Source: Rhodanobacteraceae bacterium | GTDB lineage: Bacteria; Pseudomonadota; Gammaproteobacteria; Xanthomonadales; SZUA-5 | Length of the DNA stretch: 64,000 nucleotides | Direction of reading: 5' to 3' | Assembly: GCA_016713135.1 (NCBI GenBank) | Contig: JADJPR010000001.1 | Span: 434,001 to 498,000 of the forward strand | Shown: one piece after another, positions 54,277 to 63,423 of the stretch | Layout: every line of letters starts with the position of its first letter | Position numbering within the stretch: position 1 is the stretch's first letter | The notes under the pieces: model-generated | Told to the model about the DNA's origin: nothing | Seen by the model: the letters and a program-made list of their open reading frames with translations, nothing else | The model's database searches: none | Position numbers and translations under genes: made by a program

Positions 54277-54845
54277 CCGCAGCGGTGGTTGAAGATCGCC
54301 TTCAGGCGCTGGCCCTCGCGGGTGAGCTTGCGCAGCTCGTCGCTGCGCGCCTTCAGTTGCGCCGCGTCGTTCGCCGCGATCTGCTCGCGGTAGTACTGGC
54401 AGGTGTCGGCGCGCGTCGCCGCCGCGCACTGGTCCTCGGCCCAGGCCTTGCCCGGCGGCGCCGCCGGCGCATTCGCCAACGGCAGCAGTTGGCGCGCCCG
54501 GTCGAGGTCGATCAGGGTACGCCGCGGGCGCGCGTCGCCGGTGAAATAGATGCTGCCGTCGGGCCGCACGCACTTGAACGAGGGCCGCGGTGCGCGGCCA
54601 GTGGCTGCCGGGCGGGCCCGGCTGGTGCCCGGGGATGCGGCCGTCGCCGCAGGTGCGGGCGTCGCGGCGGCACGCGCCTGGGCGGCGGTCGTCGGCGTGC
54701 GCAGCACACCGATCTGCCGGCCGGGGCAGGGGGAATCCTGATAGCTCACCACGCCGCCGGCCTGGCGGCACTTGTAGATGGTCGCGCCGAGTGCCGGAGT
54801 GGCCCAAAGGCACAGCGCGAAGACGGGGTAGAGGTATCGGAGCAT
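54273..54845 (-). CDS. DUF4124-domain exported protein
   Basis: 190 residues. Signal peptide ending ALG; DUF4124 core right after (ATIYKCRQAGGVVSYQDSPCPG, repeated KCVRPDGSIYFTG ahead of an Ala/Pro linker), then a C-terminal helical region with four cysteines. DUF4124 is common in Xanthomonadales, function unknown. Its stop overlaps mscS, so the two are coupled. Confidence 0.8.
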   Translation of the reverse strand: MLRYLYPVFALCLWATPALGATIYKCRQAGGVVSYQDSPCPGRQIGVLRTPTTAAQARAAATPAPAATAASPGTSRARPAATGRAPRPSFKCVRPDGSIYFTGDARPRRTLIDLDRARQLLPLANAPAAPPGKAWAEDQCAAATRADTCQYYREQIAANDAAQLKARSDELRKLTREGQRLKAIFNHRCG

Positions 54846-54965
54846 GCGAAAAGTCTAGCCGGAATGCGGCGGCGCCGCCGCCGCGCACCGCAAGCGACCG
54901 CCTGCGCCTATGCTTGGTTCCCCCAAGGGCGCGGTCGCCAGCCGCTGCAGGGTCCGGAATCCCGC

Positions 54966-57074
54966 ATGTCGACGACGCAACATCCCGATCTCCCGCGCAT
55001 CCCCGGATACGCCGTCGAGGCGGCGCTGGGCTCCGGCGGCATGGCCACCGTGTACCGTGCGCGCCAGCTGGCGCTCGATCGTCCGGTGGCGATCAAGGTG
55101 CTGCGCGCCTACGGCCGCGAGGCGCCCGAGCTGATGCAGCGCTTCGAGCAGGAAGCCAAGCTGATCGCGGCGCTCGACCACCCCAATATCGTCGCGATCT
55201 ACGAGGTCACGCGAACCGAAGAGGGCGATGCCTGCTACGTGATGCCGCTGTTCGAGCACGGCGATCTGGCCAGCCGGCCAAAGCCGATGGCCGAGAGCGA
55301 GATCCGCCGGGTGCTGGCGGCGGTGCTGGATGCGCTCGGCCACGCGCATGCCAAGGGCGTGGTGCACCGCGACGTCAAGCCGGCGAATGTGCTGTTCGAT
55401 GCGCGCGGCAAGCCACTGCTGGCCGATTTCGGCGTAGCCCTGAAGGTCGCGAATCGCGAGCGCCTGACCTCGCACGGGCGCACCGTCGGCAGCTCGGAAA
55501 CCATGAGCCCGGAGCAAGCGCGCGGCGATCCGGTCGATGGCCGCAGCGACCTTTACAGCGTGGGCTGCCTGGCCTACGAACTGCTGACCGGCTACCCGCC
55601 GTTCACTGGCGACGATTTCCTCCAGGTGGCGCTGCGCCACCAGCAGGAACCGGTGCCGCGGCTGCCTCCGCGGCTGTCGCACTGGCAGGCACTCATCGAT
55701 CGCGCGCTGGCGAAGGCGCCGGAACAGCGCTACGCCGACGCCGCGGCGATGAGTGCGGCCCTGGAACAGATCGCACAGGCCCCGGCACGATCCACCCCGC
55801 GTCTGGCCGCCCCTTCGCCGGCATTGCTGGGGATTGCGGCGGCGCTGCTGGTGGCGCTCGGCGTCGGCGTTTGGTGGATCTTGCGCACTCCGCAGGAGAC
55901 CCTGCCGGTGCAGGCAGTCGACGGAGTGGTCGCGCTGGATGCGGACACGGCACTGGGTCGCGCAGACGCAGCGATCGCCGCACGCCGCTGGTTCGACGGT
56001 AGCGCGGACAGTGCCGACGCCCTGCTGTTGCCGCTATTCGCCAGCGAACCGGTGGACGCTGCGGCCGTGGACCTGCGCGATCGCCTGCTGGAGCAGGCGA
56101 GTGCCGCGCTCGGCGCGGTTGACGACGCGAGCCTGGCGGCGCAACTGCCGCACTGGAGCGCTTTCGTGCGCGGCAGCCAGGCGACCCAGCTGCCGCCGGT
56201 GCAGGCGCTGATGGCAACACTCGAGGCGCGCTGGAAGCCGGCGCTGGAGGCGGCGCGCGCCGCGCGCGATCGCGCGCGTGCGGCGCACGAGGTGGAGCTG
56301 GCGGCGATGCTGCCGGTGCGCTCGCCGGCTTTCGCCGAAGTGGTCGATCTGGTCGCTGGCTTTCCCGCCAGTGGCGTGCCCTTCCGCGACGGCGACGGGC
56401 CGGAACTGCTGCTGATTCCGGGGGGGCGCGTGGCTGGAATCGCTGACCCCTTCGCCGTGACTCGTTTCGAGATCGCGCGCAGCGATTATCTGAAGTTCGT
56501 CGAGTCCAGCGGACGTCGCCCCGCCAGTTGTCGCGAGGGCGGGCGCAACGTGAACTGGCGCGAGCCGGGATTTCAGCAGGCAGGCAATGATCCGGTGGTC
56601 TGCGTCAGCCACGCGGACGCGGTGGCCTTTGCAGCCTGGCTGAGCCAGCGCACGGGCCGTCGATATCGCCTGCCGACGGCCGCCGAGTGGCGCGGTCTGA
56701 ATGCAGCGGCACGGGTGGACAACTGCGCCAACCTGCGCGGCGAGAATCCGAACTGCGGCGACAGCTATCGGCATACCGCGCCGGGCGGGCATTTCGCCAG
56801 TGCGCCGGGAATGCCGGCGGACCTCGCCGGAAATGTCCGCGAATGGACCAGCGATTGCGAATACCAGAAAGTCGGTGCGGTCAAACGCCTCGGCACTTCG
56901 ATCGGCAACCTGTTCCGCAAGGACGACAAGGACGCCAGCAAGCTGGTTTGTGTCGGCCGGCTGGCGCTGGGCAGCGGCTGGCGCGATGGCGAACTGGATC
57001 GCGCTGCCAGCGTTGAAAGCGAAGAGAGCGCCGCGGTCGATCGTGGATTCCGCCTGATCCGCGAGATTCGTTGA
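54966..57074 (+). CDS. Ser/Thr kinase - transmembrane - formylglycine-generating-enzyme-like fusion
   Basis: 702 residues. Kinase 10-275: AALGSGGMATVYRARQ, PVAIKVLRAYG, HRDVKPANVLFD, DFGVALKVA, SSETMSPEQARG, with GSSET replacing the usual GTPEY in the activation region. Transmembrane helix 286-307 (LLGIAAALLVALGVGVWWIL). A helical 310-460 region, then FGE-sulfatase domain 475-702: ELLLIPGG, DPFAVTRFEIARSDYLKF, YRLPTAAEWRGL, DLAGNVREWTSD, DRGFRLIREIR. The FGE part would be periplasmic. Such domains usually serve recognition rather than catalysis; the two copper cysteines of true FGE could not be identified with confidence. Divergent from DUF4124-mscS. Confidence 0.9.
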   Translation: MSTTQHPDLPRIPGYAVEAALGSGGMATVYRARQLALDRPVAIKVLRAYGREAPELMQRFEQEAKLIAALDHPNIVAIYEVTRTEEGDACYVMPLFEHGDLASRPKPMAESEIRRVLAAVLDALGHAHAKGVVHRDVKPANVLFDARGKPLLADFGVALKVANRERLTSHGRTVGSSETMSPEQARGDPVDGRSDLYSVGCLAYELLTGYPPFTGDDFLQVALRHQQEPVPRLPPRLSHWQALIDRALAKAPEQRYADAAAMSAALEQIAQAPARSTPRLAAPSPALLGIAAALLVALGVGVWWILRTPQETLPVQAVDGVVALDADTALGRADAAIAARRWFDGSADSADALLLPLFASEPVDAAAVDLRDRLLEQASAALGAVDDASLAAQLPHWSAFVRGSQATQLPPVQALMATLEARWKPALEAARAARDRARAAHEVELAAMLPVRSPAFAEVVDLVAGFPASGVPFRDGDGPELLLIPGGRVAGIADPFAVTRFEIARSDYLKFVESSGRRPASCREGGRNVNWREPGFQQAGNDPVVCVSHADAVAFAAWLSQRTGRRYRLPTAAEWRGLNAAARVDNCANLRGENPNCGDSYRHTAPGGHFASAPGMPADLAGNVREWTSDCEYQKVGAVKRLGTSIGNLFRKDDKDASKLVCVGRLALGSGWRDGELDRAASVESEESAAVDRGFRLIREIR

Positions 57075-57127
57075 CGCGCCGCTGGCGCGAGCGCAGCCTC
57101 GCGCCACCCCATTACCCGGCCCCTGCC

Positions 57128-57988
57128 ATGAGCGCTTCCGACAACCTGCGCCCGCTGGAAAGCGGGATCACCCGCGACCTGACCAATCGCGTGACCTACG
57201 ACGGCTACCTGCTGCTCGATCGCCTGCTGGATGCACAGCAGCCCCTGTCGCAACCGCCGCACCACGACGAAATGCTGTTCATCATCCAGCACCAGACCTC
57301 CGAATTGTGGATGAAACTGGTCATTCACGAACTCGAGGAGGCGATCGCGCGCCTGCGCGGCGACGATCTCGGCCCCTGCCTCAAGATCCTCGCGCGGGTC
57401 AAGCACATCCAGAAGCAGTTGTTCGAACAATGGGCCGTGCTGGAGACGCTCACGCCTTCGGAGTACATGCAGTTCCGCCACGTGCTGGGCCCGGCGAGCG
57501 GCTTCCAGTCCTTGCAGTACCGCATCATCGAATTCCTGCTGGGAAACAAGAATGCGGACATGCTGCCGGTATTCGATTACGCCCCGGCCCAGCGCGAACG
57601 CCTGCGCGCGGTTTTGCAATCGCCCAGCCTGTACGATGAATTCCTGCGCCACCTCGCGCGTGCGGGCCATGCGATCCCGGCACATTGCATCGAGCGCGAT
57701 GTCGCGCGCCCGCACCAGCGCGAGCCGATGCTGATCCCGGTGCTCCAGCGGATCTACCAGGACCCGGACCAGTTCTGGTCCGAGTATCACCTGTGCGAGC
57801 AGCTGGTCGATGTCGAGGAGAGCTTCCAGCTCTGGCGTTTCCGCCACATGAAAACGGTGGAGCGCGTGATTGGCTATAAGCGCGGAACCGGTGGTTCCTC
57901 CGGCGTGGCTTTCCTCAAGCGCGCACTGGATCTCACATTCTTCCCGGAACTTCTGGAAGTCCGTACGGTCCTCGGCGGGCGAATCTGA
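57128..57988 (+). CDS. kynA: Tryptophan 2,3-dioxygenase
   Basis: 286 residues. First step of the kynurenine pathway. Key blocks: LTNRVTYDGYLLLDRLLDAQQPLSQPPHHDEMLFIIQHQTSELWMKL, FEQWAVLETLTPSEYMQFRHVLGPASGFQSLQYRIIEFLLGNKN, SYGLWRFRH-type segment FQLWRFRHMKTVERVIGYKRGTGGSSGVAFLKRAL with the haem and substrate residues. ATG 57128 gives the usual N-terminus. Other kynurenine genes are not in the window. Confidence 0.95.
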   Translation: MSASDNLRPLESGITRDLTNRVTYDGYLLLDRLLDAQQPLSQPPHHDEMLFIIQHQTSELWMKLVIHELEEAIARLRGDDLGPCLKILARVKHIQKQLFEQWAVLETLTPSEYMQFRHVLGPASGFQSLQYRIIEFLLGNKNADMLPVFDYAPAQRERLRAVLQSPSLYDEFLRHLARAGHAIPAHCIERDVARPHQREPMLIPVLQRIYQDPDQFWSEYHLCEQLVDVEESFQLWRFRHMKTVERVIGYKRGTGGSSGVAFLKRALDLTFFPELLEVRTVLGGRI

Positions 57989-58018
57989 ATCGATGCCCAG
58001 GGGACTTGGAGTGACTCA

Positions 58019-58047
58019 TTGTAAATACCCTTTTCATTCGGATTAAT
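58019..58047 (+). promoter_or_regulatory. Candidate sigma70 promoter of the hns-like gene
   Basis: TTGTAA (58019-58024), 17-base spacer, ATTAAT (58042-58047); predicted start about 50 bases before the ATG, in an unusually AT-rich patch for this DNA. Confidence 0.45.
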
Positions 58048-58106
58048 CAGGCGCAATATCCGCTCCGGCGTGAGCCCCAACCAATTTCTCGAATACGAGG
58101 TGAAAC

Positions 58107-58439
58107 ATGGCAATTGATCTGAGCGGCCTCAACGTCGCCGAACTCGAAAAGCTGATCGTCGACGCGAAGGCGCGTATCGAAGTGGTGAAGAAGCAGCAGT
58201 TCGCCGAACTGCGCCGCACCCTCGAAGCGCAGGCGCGCGATGCCGGCTTCGATATCTACGAACTGTTCGCTGGCGGCGCGCGTGCGCCGCGCGCTGCGGG
58301 CGGCGACAAGAAGGCGGTGGCCCCGAAGTATCGCAACCCGGAGAATGCCAGCCAGACCTGGACCGGTCGTGGCAAGCAGCCGGTGTGGGTGCGCGACGCG
58401 ATTGCCGCCGGCAAGTCGCTGGAATCGATGGCGATCTGA
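58107..58439 (+). CDS. H-NS/HvrA-family nucleoid protein
   Basis: 110 residues. N-terminal coiled-coil oligomerisation domain (VAELEKLIVDAKARIEVVKKQQFAELRRTLEAQARDAG), a Gly/Ala-Arg linker, and the DNA-binding motif YRNPENASQTWTGRGKQPVWVRDAIAAGKSLESMAI, where the TWTGRGK-xP loop binds the AT-rich minor groove. Xanthomonads carry several paralogues. GAGGTG stands seven bases before the ATG; a strong terminator follows. Confidence 0.93.
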   Translation: MAIDLSGLNVAELEKLIVDAKARIEVVKKQQFAELRRTLEAQARDAGFDIYELFAGGARAPRAAGGDKKAVAPKYRNPENASQTWTGRGKQPVWVRDAIAAGKSLESMAI

Positions 58440-58461
58440 TCGCCCGCGTCAACGCTGCAAG

Positions 58462-58494
58462 CGACAAGGCCCGCAACCGCGGGCCTTGTCGTTT
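58462..58494 (+). terminator. Rho-independent terminator after the hns-like gene
   Basis: 13-bp perfect stem CGACAAGGCCCGC / GCGGGCCTTGTCG with AACC loop, followed by TTTC; 22 bases after the stop. Confidence 0.88.
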
Positions 58495-58516
58495 CTGCGA
58501 TCCGGTTTCGTGCGTA

Positions 58517-58681
58517 CCTGATTCGTACCAATCCTCATCGCGGGAGCGCCCCAAGAGCAACAGCGTTCGGACTAGGTCCAAACCCACGCACAGCAAGCTC
58601 GCGGCATCTGTGGGTCCGGACCTTGTCCGAACGCTTTTCGCATCGCCGGTCCATCGGCGATGAGGATTGGTACGAATCAGG
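58517..58681. mobile_element. MITE-like element, copy 2 (165 bp, inverted relative to copy 1)
   Basis: Same perfect 25-bp terminal inverted repeats. Flanked by a direct repeat of 8 bases with one mismatch (CGTGCGTA at 58509-58516 and TGTGCGTA at 58682-58689), supporting insertion by a transposase in trans. No open frame of note. About 97% identical to copy 1. Confidence 0.9.
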
Positions 58682-58697
58682 TGTGCGTATTCGCCAA

Positions 58698-58748
58698 GGG
58701 AACCTCTGAACCAGTATCGCGAGCCGCGAGACTTGTTCAGAGGTTCCC
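58698..58748. repeat. GGGAACCTCTGAA inverted repeat
   Basis: Perfect 13-bp arms, GGGAACCTCTGAA and TTCAGAGGTTCCC, around a 25-base loop that contains TATCGCGAGCCGCGA. One arm, TTCAGAGGTTCCC, recurs at 63410-63422 after the M1-fusion gene. Together with the terminator and MITE this accounts for the 58440-58908 gap. Confidence 0.75.
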
Positions 58749-58908
58749 AGGGTCCTGCCAGCTTGGCTGAATCGGCTTGCCGAGGTGGCGCCAGAACCGG
58801 CGCCCGCAATCCACGGCATGACCTCCGGCAGGTCATGACTTGATGCCCATTTGCCCGGCGCCGGACCGGCGCAGTCTTGGCCGGATGTGAAACCGCCAAG
58901 GAATCCGC

Positions 58909-59787
58909 GTGCTCCGGATCCGCGAACTCTGCAAGACCTACCCGAACGGTGTGCAGGCACTCAAGCAGGTCAGCCTGGATATTCCCACCGGCATGTTCGG
59001 GCTGCTCGGACCGAACGGTGCCGGCAAGTCCTCGCTGATGCGTACGCTGGCGACGTTGCAGGAGGCGGACAGCGGCAGCGTGCAGTTGGGCACCCTGGAT
59101 GTCCTCAAGCAGAAGGACGAGGTGCGCCGCCTGCTCGGTTACCTGCCGCAGGATTTCGGGGTCTACCCGAAAGTCAGCGCCGAGGATCTGCTGGACCATT
59201 TCGCAGTGCTCAAGGGCTACCCCAACCGGCGCGAGCGTCGCGAAGTGGTGGACGCGCTGCTGCGCCAGGTGAACCTGTACGAGGCGCGCAAGCGCAAGCT
59301 CGGGACCTTCTCGGGCGGCATGCGCCAGCGTTTCGGCATCGCCCAGGCGCTGCTCGGGCAGCCCAGGCTGGTCATCGTCGACGAGCCGACCGCCGGTCTC
59401 GATCCGGAGGAGCGCAACCGCTTCCTCAACCTCCTCGCCGAAATCGGCGAGCAGGTGGTGGTGATCCTGTCCACCCATATCGTGGAGGATGTCACCGACC
59501 TCTGCCCGCGCATGGCGATCATCTCGCGCGGCGAGGTGCTGCAGACCGGCGAGCCGCTGAAGGCGATCGAGGCCTTGCGGGCGCGGGTCTGGCGCAAGGT
59601 GGTCGCGAAGGACGCACTGGCAGGCTACCAGGCCGCGCACAACGTGCTGTCCACCCGGCTGGTTGGCGGACGCCCGGTGATCCATGTCTACAGCGAGTCC
59701 CAGCCGGAGGAAGGCTTCGAGCAGATCGAGCCCGACCTGGAAGACGTCTATTTCCAGCGGCTGCGCGCCCACCAGAAGGCAGCCTGA
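58909..59787 (+). CDS. ABC transporter ATP-binding protein
   Basis: 292 residues. Walker A GPNGAGKSS, Q-loop YLPQDFGVYP, signature FSGGMRQRFGIAQALLG, Walker B LVIVDEPTAGLD, H-loop STHIVED. The C-terminal ~85 residues are a family-specific extension. Drives the permease/peptidase fusion that starts three bases after the stop. GTG start with AAGGA upstream. Confidence 0.93.
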   Translation: MLRIRELCKTYPNGVQALKQVSLDIPTGMFGLLGPNGAGKSSLMRTLATLQEADSGSVQLGTLDVLKQKDEVRRLLGYLPQDFGVYPKVSAEDLLDHFAVLKGYPNRRERREVVDALLRQVNLYEARKRKLGTFSGGMRQRFGIAQALLGQPRLVIVDEPTAGLDPEERNRFLNLLAEIGEQVVVILSTHIVEDVTDLCPRMAIISRGEVLQTGEPLKAIEALRARVWRKVVAKDALAGYQAAHNVLSTRLVGGRPVIHVYSESQPEEGFEQIEPDLEDVYFQRLRAHQKAA

Positions 59788-59790
59788 GGC

Positions 59791-62700
59791 ATGTTCGCAG
59801 AGTTCTTCCGCTTCGAGCTGCGCTTCCAGTTGCGCCAGCCGCTGCTGTGGGTGGTCGCCGGCGTCTTCGGCCTGCTGGCCTTCGGCGCCACCGCGTCCGA
59901 TGCGGTGCAGGTCGGTGGCGCCATCGGCAATGTCTGGCGCAATGCGCCGTCCACCATCGTCACCACGATGGGCGTGTTCTCGCTGCTCGGCATGTTCCTG
60001 ATCGCGATGTTCATCGCCGGGGCGATGCTGCGCGATTACGAACTCGGCACCGCTGACCTGTTCTTCGCCAGCCCGGTCAAGGCGCGCGACTACCTGCTCG
60101 GGCGCTTCGTGGCGGGCAGCGCGGCCTGCCTGCTGATCTACCTCGCGGTCGCGGCCGGCATGATGCTCGGCCAGGCGATGCCCTGGATCGACCCGCAGCG
60201 GCTCGGCCCCTTCTCGCTGCAGCCCTATGCCTGGGCGCTGGGCGTCATCGTGCTGCCGAACCTGCTGTTCGCCGGCGCACTGCTGGCCTTGCTGGCGGCG
60301 CTGACGCGCAGCCTGCTGGCGGTCTACCTCGGCCTGCTGGCCTTTTTCGTGCTGTGGATCATGGCCGGTGCACTGACCCAGGGGCTGGACAATGTCTGGA
60401 TGGCGGCGCTGGTGGATCCCTTCGGCCTGCGCGCGATGGGCCGCGCGATGCGCTACTGGAGCACCGAGGAGCGCAACACGCGGTTGCCGGAGCTGCTTGG
60501 ATTCGTGCTCGCCAACCGCGCGCTGTGGGGCGCGCTCGCGCTGGCCATGGTGTACGCCATGCTGCGCCTGTTCTCGCCCACCCGCAGCGGCACCGGGCCC
60601 GCGCGCAAGCCCACCAGGCCCGTCGCCCCGGTGGCAGCTTCGCCGGCGCTAATGGCGGCTCTGCCGGCCATGTCCTCAGCGGCGCCACGTTTCGATGCCC
60701 GCAGCGCCTTCGCGATGTTCCGCCAGCAACTGGTGTTCGACACCCTCGGCGTGCTGCGCAGCGTGCCTTTCCTGGTGATGTTGCTGTTCGCGGTGATCCT
60801 GTTCCTCAACAACGCCCGCTTCACCGAGCGCATGTTCGAGACCGAGGTGTACCCGGTCACCTACATCATGCTCGACGTGATGCGCGGCAACATGAGCCTG
60901 TTCCTGTTCCTGATCGTCGTGTTCTATGCCGGCGAGCTGATCTTCAAGGAACGCCAGGCGCGGTTGGCGGACGTGGTCGATGCCATGCCGGTGCCCAACT
61001 TCGTGCCACTGGCCGCCAAGTGCGGCGCCTTGCTGGCCGTGGTGCTGGTGTTCGCGCTGGTCAACGCGGCCTGCGGCATGCTGTTCCAACTGGTCAATGG
61101 CTACACCCGGCTGGAGCCAGGCCTGTACCTCTCGGCGCTGGCGATTGGCGTGGTGCCGTTCGTGCTCATCGGGCTGCTCTCGCTGGCGCTGATGGTCTAC
61201 ACCCAGCACAAGTTCGTCGGCTACCTGGTGGTGATCCTGGTGTTCCTGGCGCAGACCGTGCTCGGCCTGCTCAACTACGACCACAATCTGTACAACTTCG
61301 CAGGTGCCCCAGGCACACCGTACTCGGCGATGAACGGCTGGGGTCATTACCTGACCGGCTGGGCCTGGTTCTCGGGCTACTGGGTGCTGTTCACCCTGAT
61401 GTTGCTGTGGCTGGCTGCGGCGCTGTGGACCCGCGGACAGGTGGCGACCTGGCGCGAACGCCTGCGCCTGGCCGGACGCCAGTTGCGCGGGCCGTTGGGG
61501 GTTGCGCTGGCCCTGACCGGCGTCGCGTGGGCCGCCAGCGGCACCTGGATCGGCTACAACACCAACGTCCTGAACACCTATCGCCCGGGCGATGAAGCGC
61601 TCGACCTGCAGGCGCGCTATGAGCGCGAGTACGCGCAGTTCCAGGACTTGGCGCAACCGCGCATCCGTGCGGTCCGCGCGGATGTCGACCTGCGCCCCGA
61701 GTCGCGCCAGGCGACCATTCGTGGCGAATACCGCTTGCATAACCCGCATGCCGCGCCGATCGCCGAGTTGCACATCGTGCTGCCCGAACAGATCAGGCTG
61801 ACCGAGCTGCGGCTGCCTGGCGCGCAGCTGCTCAAGTTCGACCAGCCGCTCGGCTATCGCATCTACCGCCTCGCCGATCCTCTGCAGCCGGGCGCGGAAC
61901 TCGCGATGGGCTTCACCATCGCCGGGGGCGAGCGCGGCTTCGGCAACAACATCCTGCAGACCGCCATCGTCGACAACGGCAGCTTCTTCAACTCCAGCGT
62001 GTTCCCGGGCTTCGGCTACGATCACCGGCGGCAGATCGTGGACCGCAACGAACGGCGCAAGCGCGGCCTGGGCGAACCCCGGCGCATGCCGAAGCTGGAG
62101 GACGTCGCTGCGCGCGGCAGCACCTACATCAGCGACGATGCCGACTGGATCGAATTCGCCACCAGCGTATGCACCGCGCCAGACCAGATCGCGCTGGCGC
62201 CGGGCTACCTGGTGCGCGAGTTCCAGCGCGACGGCCGGCGCTGCTTCGAGTACGCGATGGACCGGCCGATGCTGCCCTTCTTCGCATATCTCTCGGCGCG
62301 TTGGCAGGTGCGCCGCGATGCCTGGAAGGACATCCCGATCGAGGTCTATTACGACGCCGCGCACCCCTACAACGTGGAGCGCATGATCGAAGGGGTCAAG
62401 GACTCGCTGGACTATTTCACCGCTGAGTTCTCGCCCTACCAGCACCGCCAGGTGCGCATCCTCGAGTTCCCGCGCTACGCGCGCTTCGCGCAGAGCTTCG
62501 CCAACACCATCCCGTTCTCCGAATCGAGCGGGTTCATTGCCGATTTGCGCGATGCGCAGGCACTGGACTACGTCTACTACGTCACCGCACACGAAGTCGC
62601 GCACCAGTGGTGGGCGCACCAGGTGATCGGCGCCAACCAGCAGGGCTCCACCATGCTCAGCGAATCGCTCTCACAGTATTCGGCGCTGATGGTGATGGAG

Positions 62701-63378
62701 CGCAAGTACGGCCGCGCGAAGATGCGCAAGTTCCTGCGCTACGAACTCGACAACTACCTGTCCAACCGCGGCGGCGAGGTGGTCGAGGAGCTGCCGTTGT
62801 ACCGCGTCGAGAACCAGCCCTACATTCATTACCGCAAGGGCTCGCTGGTGTTCTACCGCCTGCGCGAGGAGATCGGCGAGGCCGCGCTGAACCGGGCGCT
62901 GGCGCGCCTCCTCCGGGACAAGGCCTTCCAGCAGCCGCCCTACACCAACTCGTTGGAATTGCTCGACTACATCCGTGCCGAGGCGGGCCCGCAGCATGCG
63001 GAGCTGATCGCCGACCTGTTCGAGAAGATCAGCTTCTACGACAACCGCGTCCTGGCGGCGACCGCGAGCCGACGCGGCGATGGCAAGTACGTGCTCAACC
63101 TGGAACTCAAGGCCTCCAAGCTGTACTCCGACGGCCTCGGCAAGGAGACCGCGGGCGCGCTCGATGACTGGATCGAGATCGGTGTGTTCGCCCGCGAGCC
63201 CGGCGCGGATGAGTCCGACGAAAAGGTCCTGCTGCTCGAGCGCAGGCGCGTGCGCGAGGGCGAGCTCAAGGTCGAGCTGGTGGTCGACGAACTGCCCTAC
63301 GAGGCCGGTATCGACCCCTACAACAAGCTGATCGACCGGGTGCCTGCGGACAATCGCAAGCGAGTGGAGCTGCGTTGA
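59791..63378 (+). CDS. ABC-2 permease fused to an M1-family metallopeptidase
   Basis: 1195 residues. About twelve membrane helices in the first ~590 (two six-helix ABC-2 permease halves, each starting with a soluble segment such as FFRFELRFQLRQPLLW and FRQQLVFDTLGVLRSV), then a periplasmic or extracytosolic M1 peptidase-like part: HEVAHQWWAHQ (zinc H934, H938, catalytic E935) and third ligand E958 (SESLSQYSALMVM), nineteen residues between, one more than the classical X18. GSTMLSES replaces the usual WLNEG. Catalytic function is likely but not certain. Substrate unknown; widespread in Bacteroidetes and found in gammaproteobacteria. Confidence 0.93.
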   Translation: MFAEFFRFELRFQLRQPLLWVVAGVFGLLAFGATASDAVQVGGAIGNVWRNAPSTIVTTMGVFSLLGMFLIAMFIAGAMLRDYELGTADLFFASPVKARDYLLGRFVAGSAACLLIYLAVAAGMMLGQAMPWIDPQRLGPFSLQPYAWALGVIVLPNLLFAGALLALLAALTRSLLAVYLGLLAFFVLWIMAGALTQGLDNVWMAALVDPFGLRAMGRAMRYWSTEERNTRLPELLGFVLANRALWGALALAMVYAMLRLFSPTRSGTGPARKPTRPVAPVAASPALMAALPAMSSAAPRFDARSAFAMFRQQLVFDTLGVLRSVPFLVMLLFAVILFLNNARFTERMFETEVYPVTYIMLDVMRGNMSLFLFLIVVFYAGELIFKERQARLADVVDAMPVPNFVPLAAKCGALLAVVLVFALVNAACGMLFQLVNGYTRLEPGLYLSALAIGVVPFVLIGLLSLALMVYTQHKFVGYLVVILVFLAQTVLGLLNYDHNLYNFAGAPGTPYSAMNGWGHYLTGWAWFSGYWVLFTLMLLWLAAALWTRGQVATWRERLRLAGRQLRGPLGVALALTGVAWAASGTWIGYNTNVLNTYRPGDEALDLQARYEREYAQFQDLAQPRIRAVRADVDLRPESRQATIRGEYRLHNPHAAPIAELHIVLPEQIRLTELRLPGAQLLKFDQPLGYRIYRLADPLQPGAELAMGFTIAGGERGFGNNILQTAIVDNGSFFNSSVFPGFGYDHRRQIVDRNERRKRGLGEPRRMPKLEDVAARGSTYISDDADWIEFATSVCTAPDQIALAPGYLVREFQRDGRRCFEYAMDRPMLPFFAYLSARWQVRRDAWKDIPIEVYYDAAHPYNVERMIEGVKDSLDYFTAEFSPYQHRQVRILEFPRYARFAQSFANTIPFSESSGFIADLRDAQALDYVYYVTAHEVAHQWWAHQVIGANQQGSTMLSESLSQYSALMVMERKYGRAKMRKFLRYELDNYLSNRGGEVVEELPLYRVENQPYIHYRKGSLVFYRLREEIGEAALNRALARLLRDKAFQQPPYTNSLELLDYIRAEAGPQHAELIADLFEKISFYDNRVLAATASRRGDGKYVLNLELKASKLYSDGLGKETAGALDDWIEIGVFAREPGADESDEKVLLLERRRVREGELKVELVVDELPYEAGIDPYNKLIDRVPADNRKRVELR

Positions 63379-63400
63379 GGTGGGTCCCGGCGCGCGGCCC

Positions 63401-63423
63401 AGGGAACACTTCAGAGGTTCCCT
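63401..63423. terminator. Short hairpin between convergent genes
   Basis: AGGGAAC-ACTTCAGAG-GTTCCCT, 7-bp stem and 9-base loop, at the end of the M1 fusion and overlapping the stop of the solute-binding gene; no T-run. Its right arm is the TTCAGAGGTTCCC unit of the repeat at 58698-58748. Confidence 0.4.

Noticed and set aside
54590..56002. 470-codon alternate frame over the DUF4124 and kinase genes
   Set aside because: Runs across two real genes and shows the arginine/alanine pattern of out-of-frame GC-rich reading.
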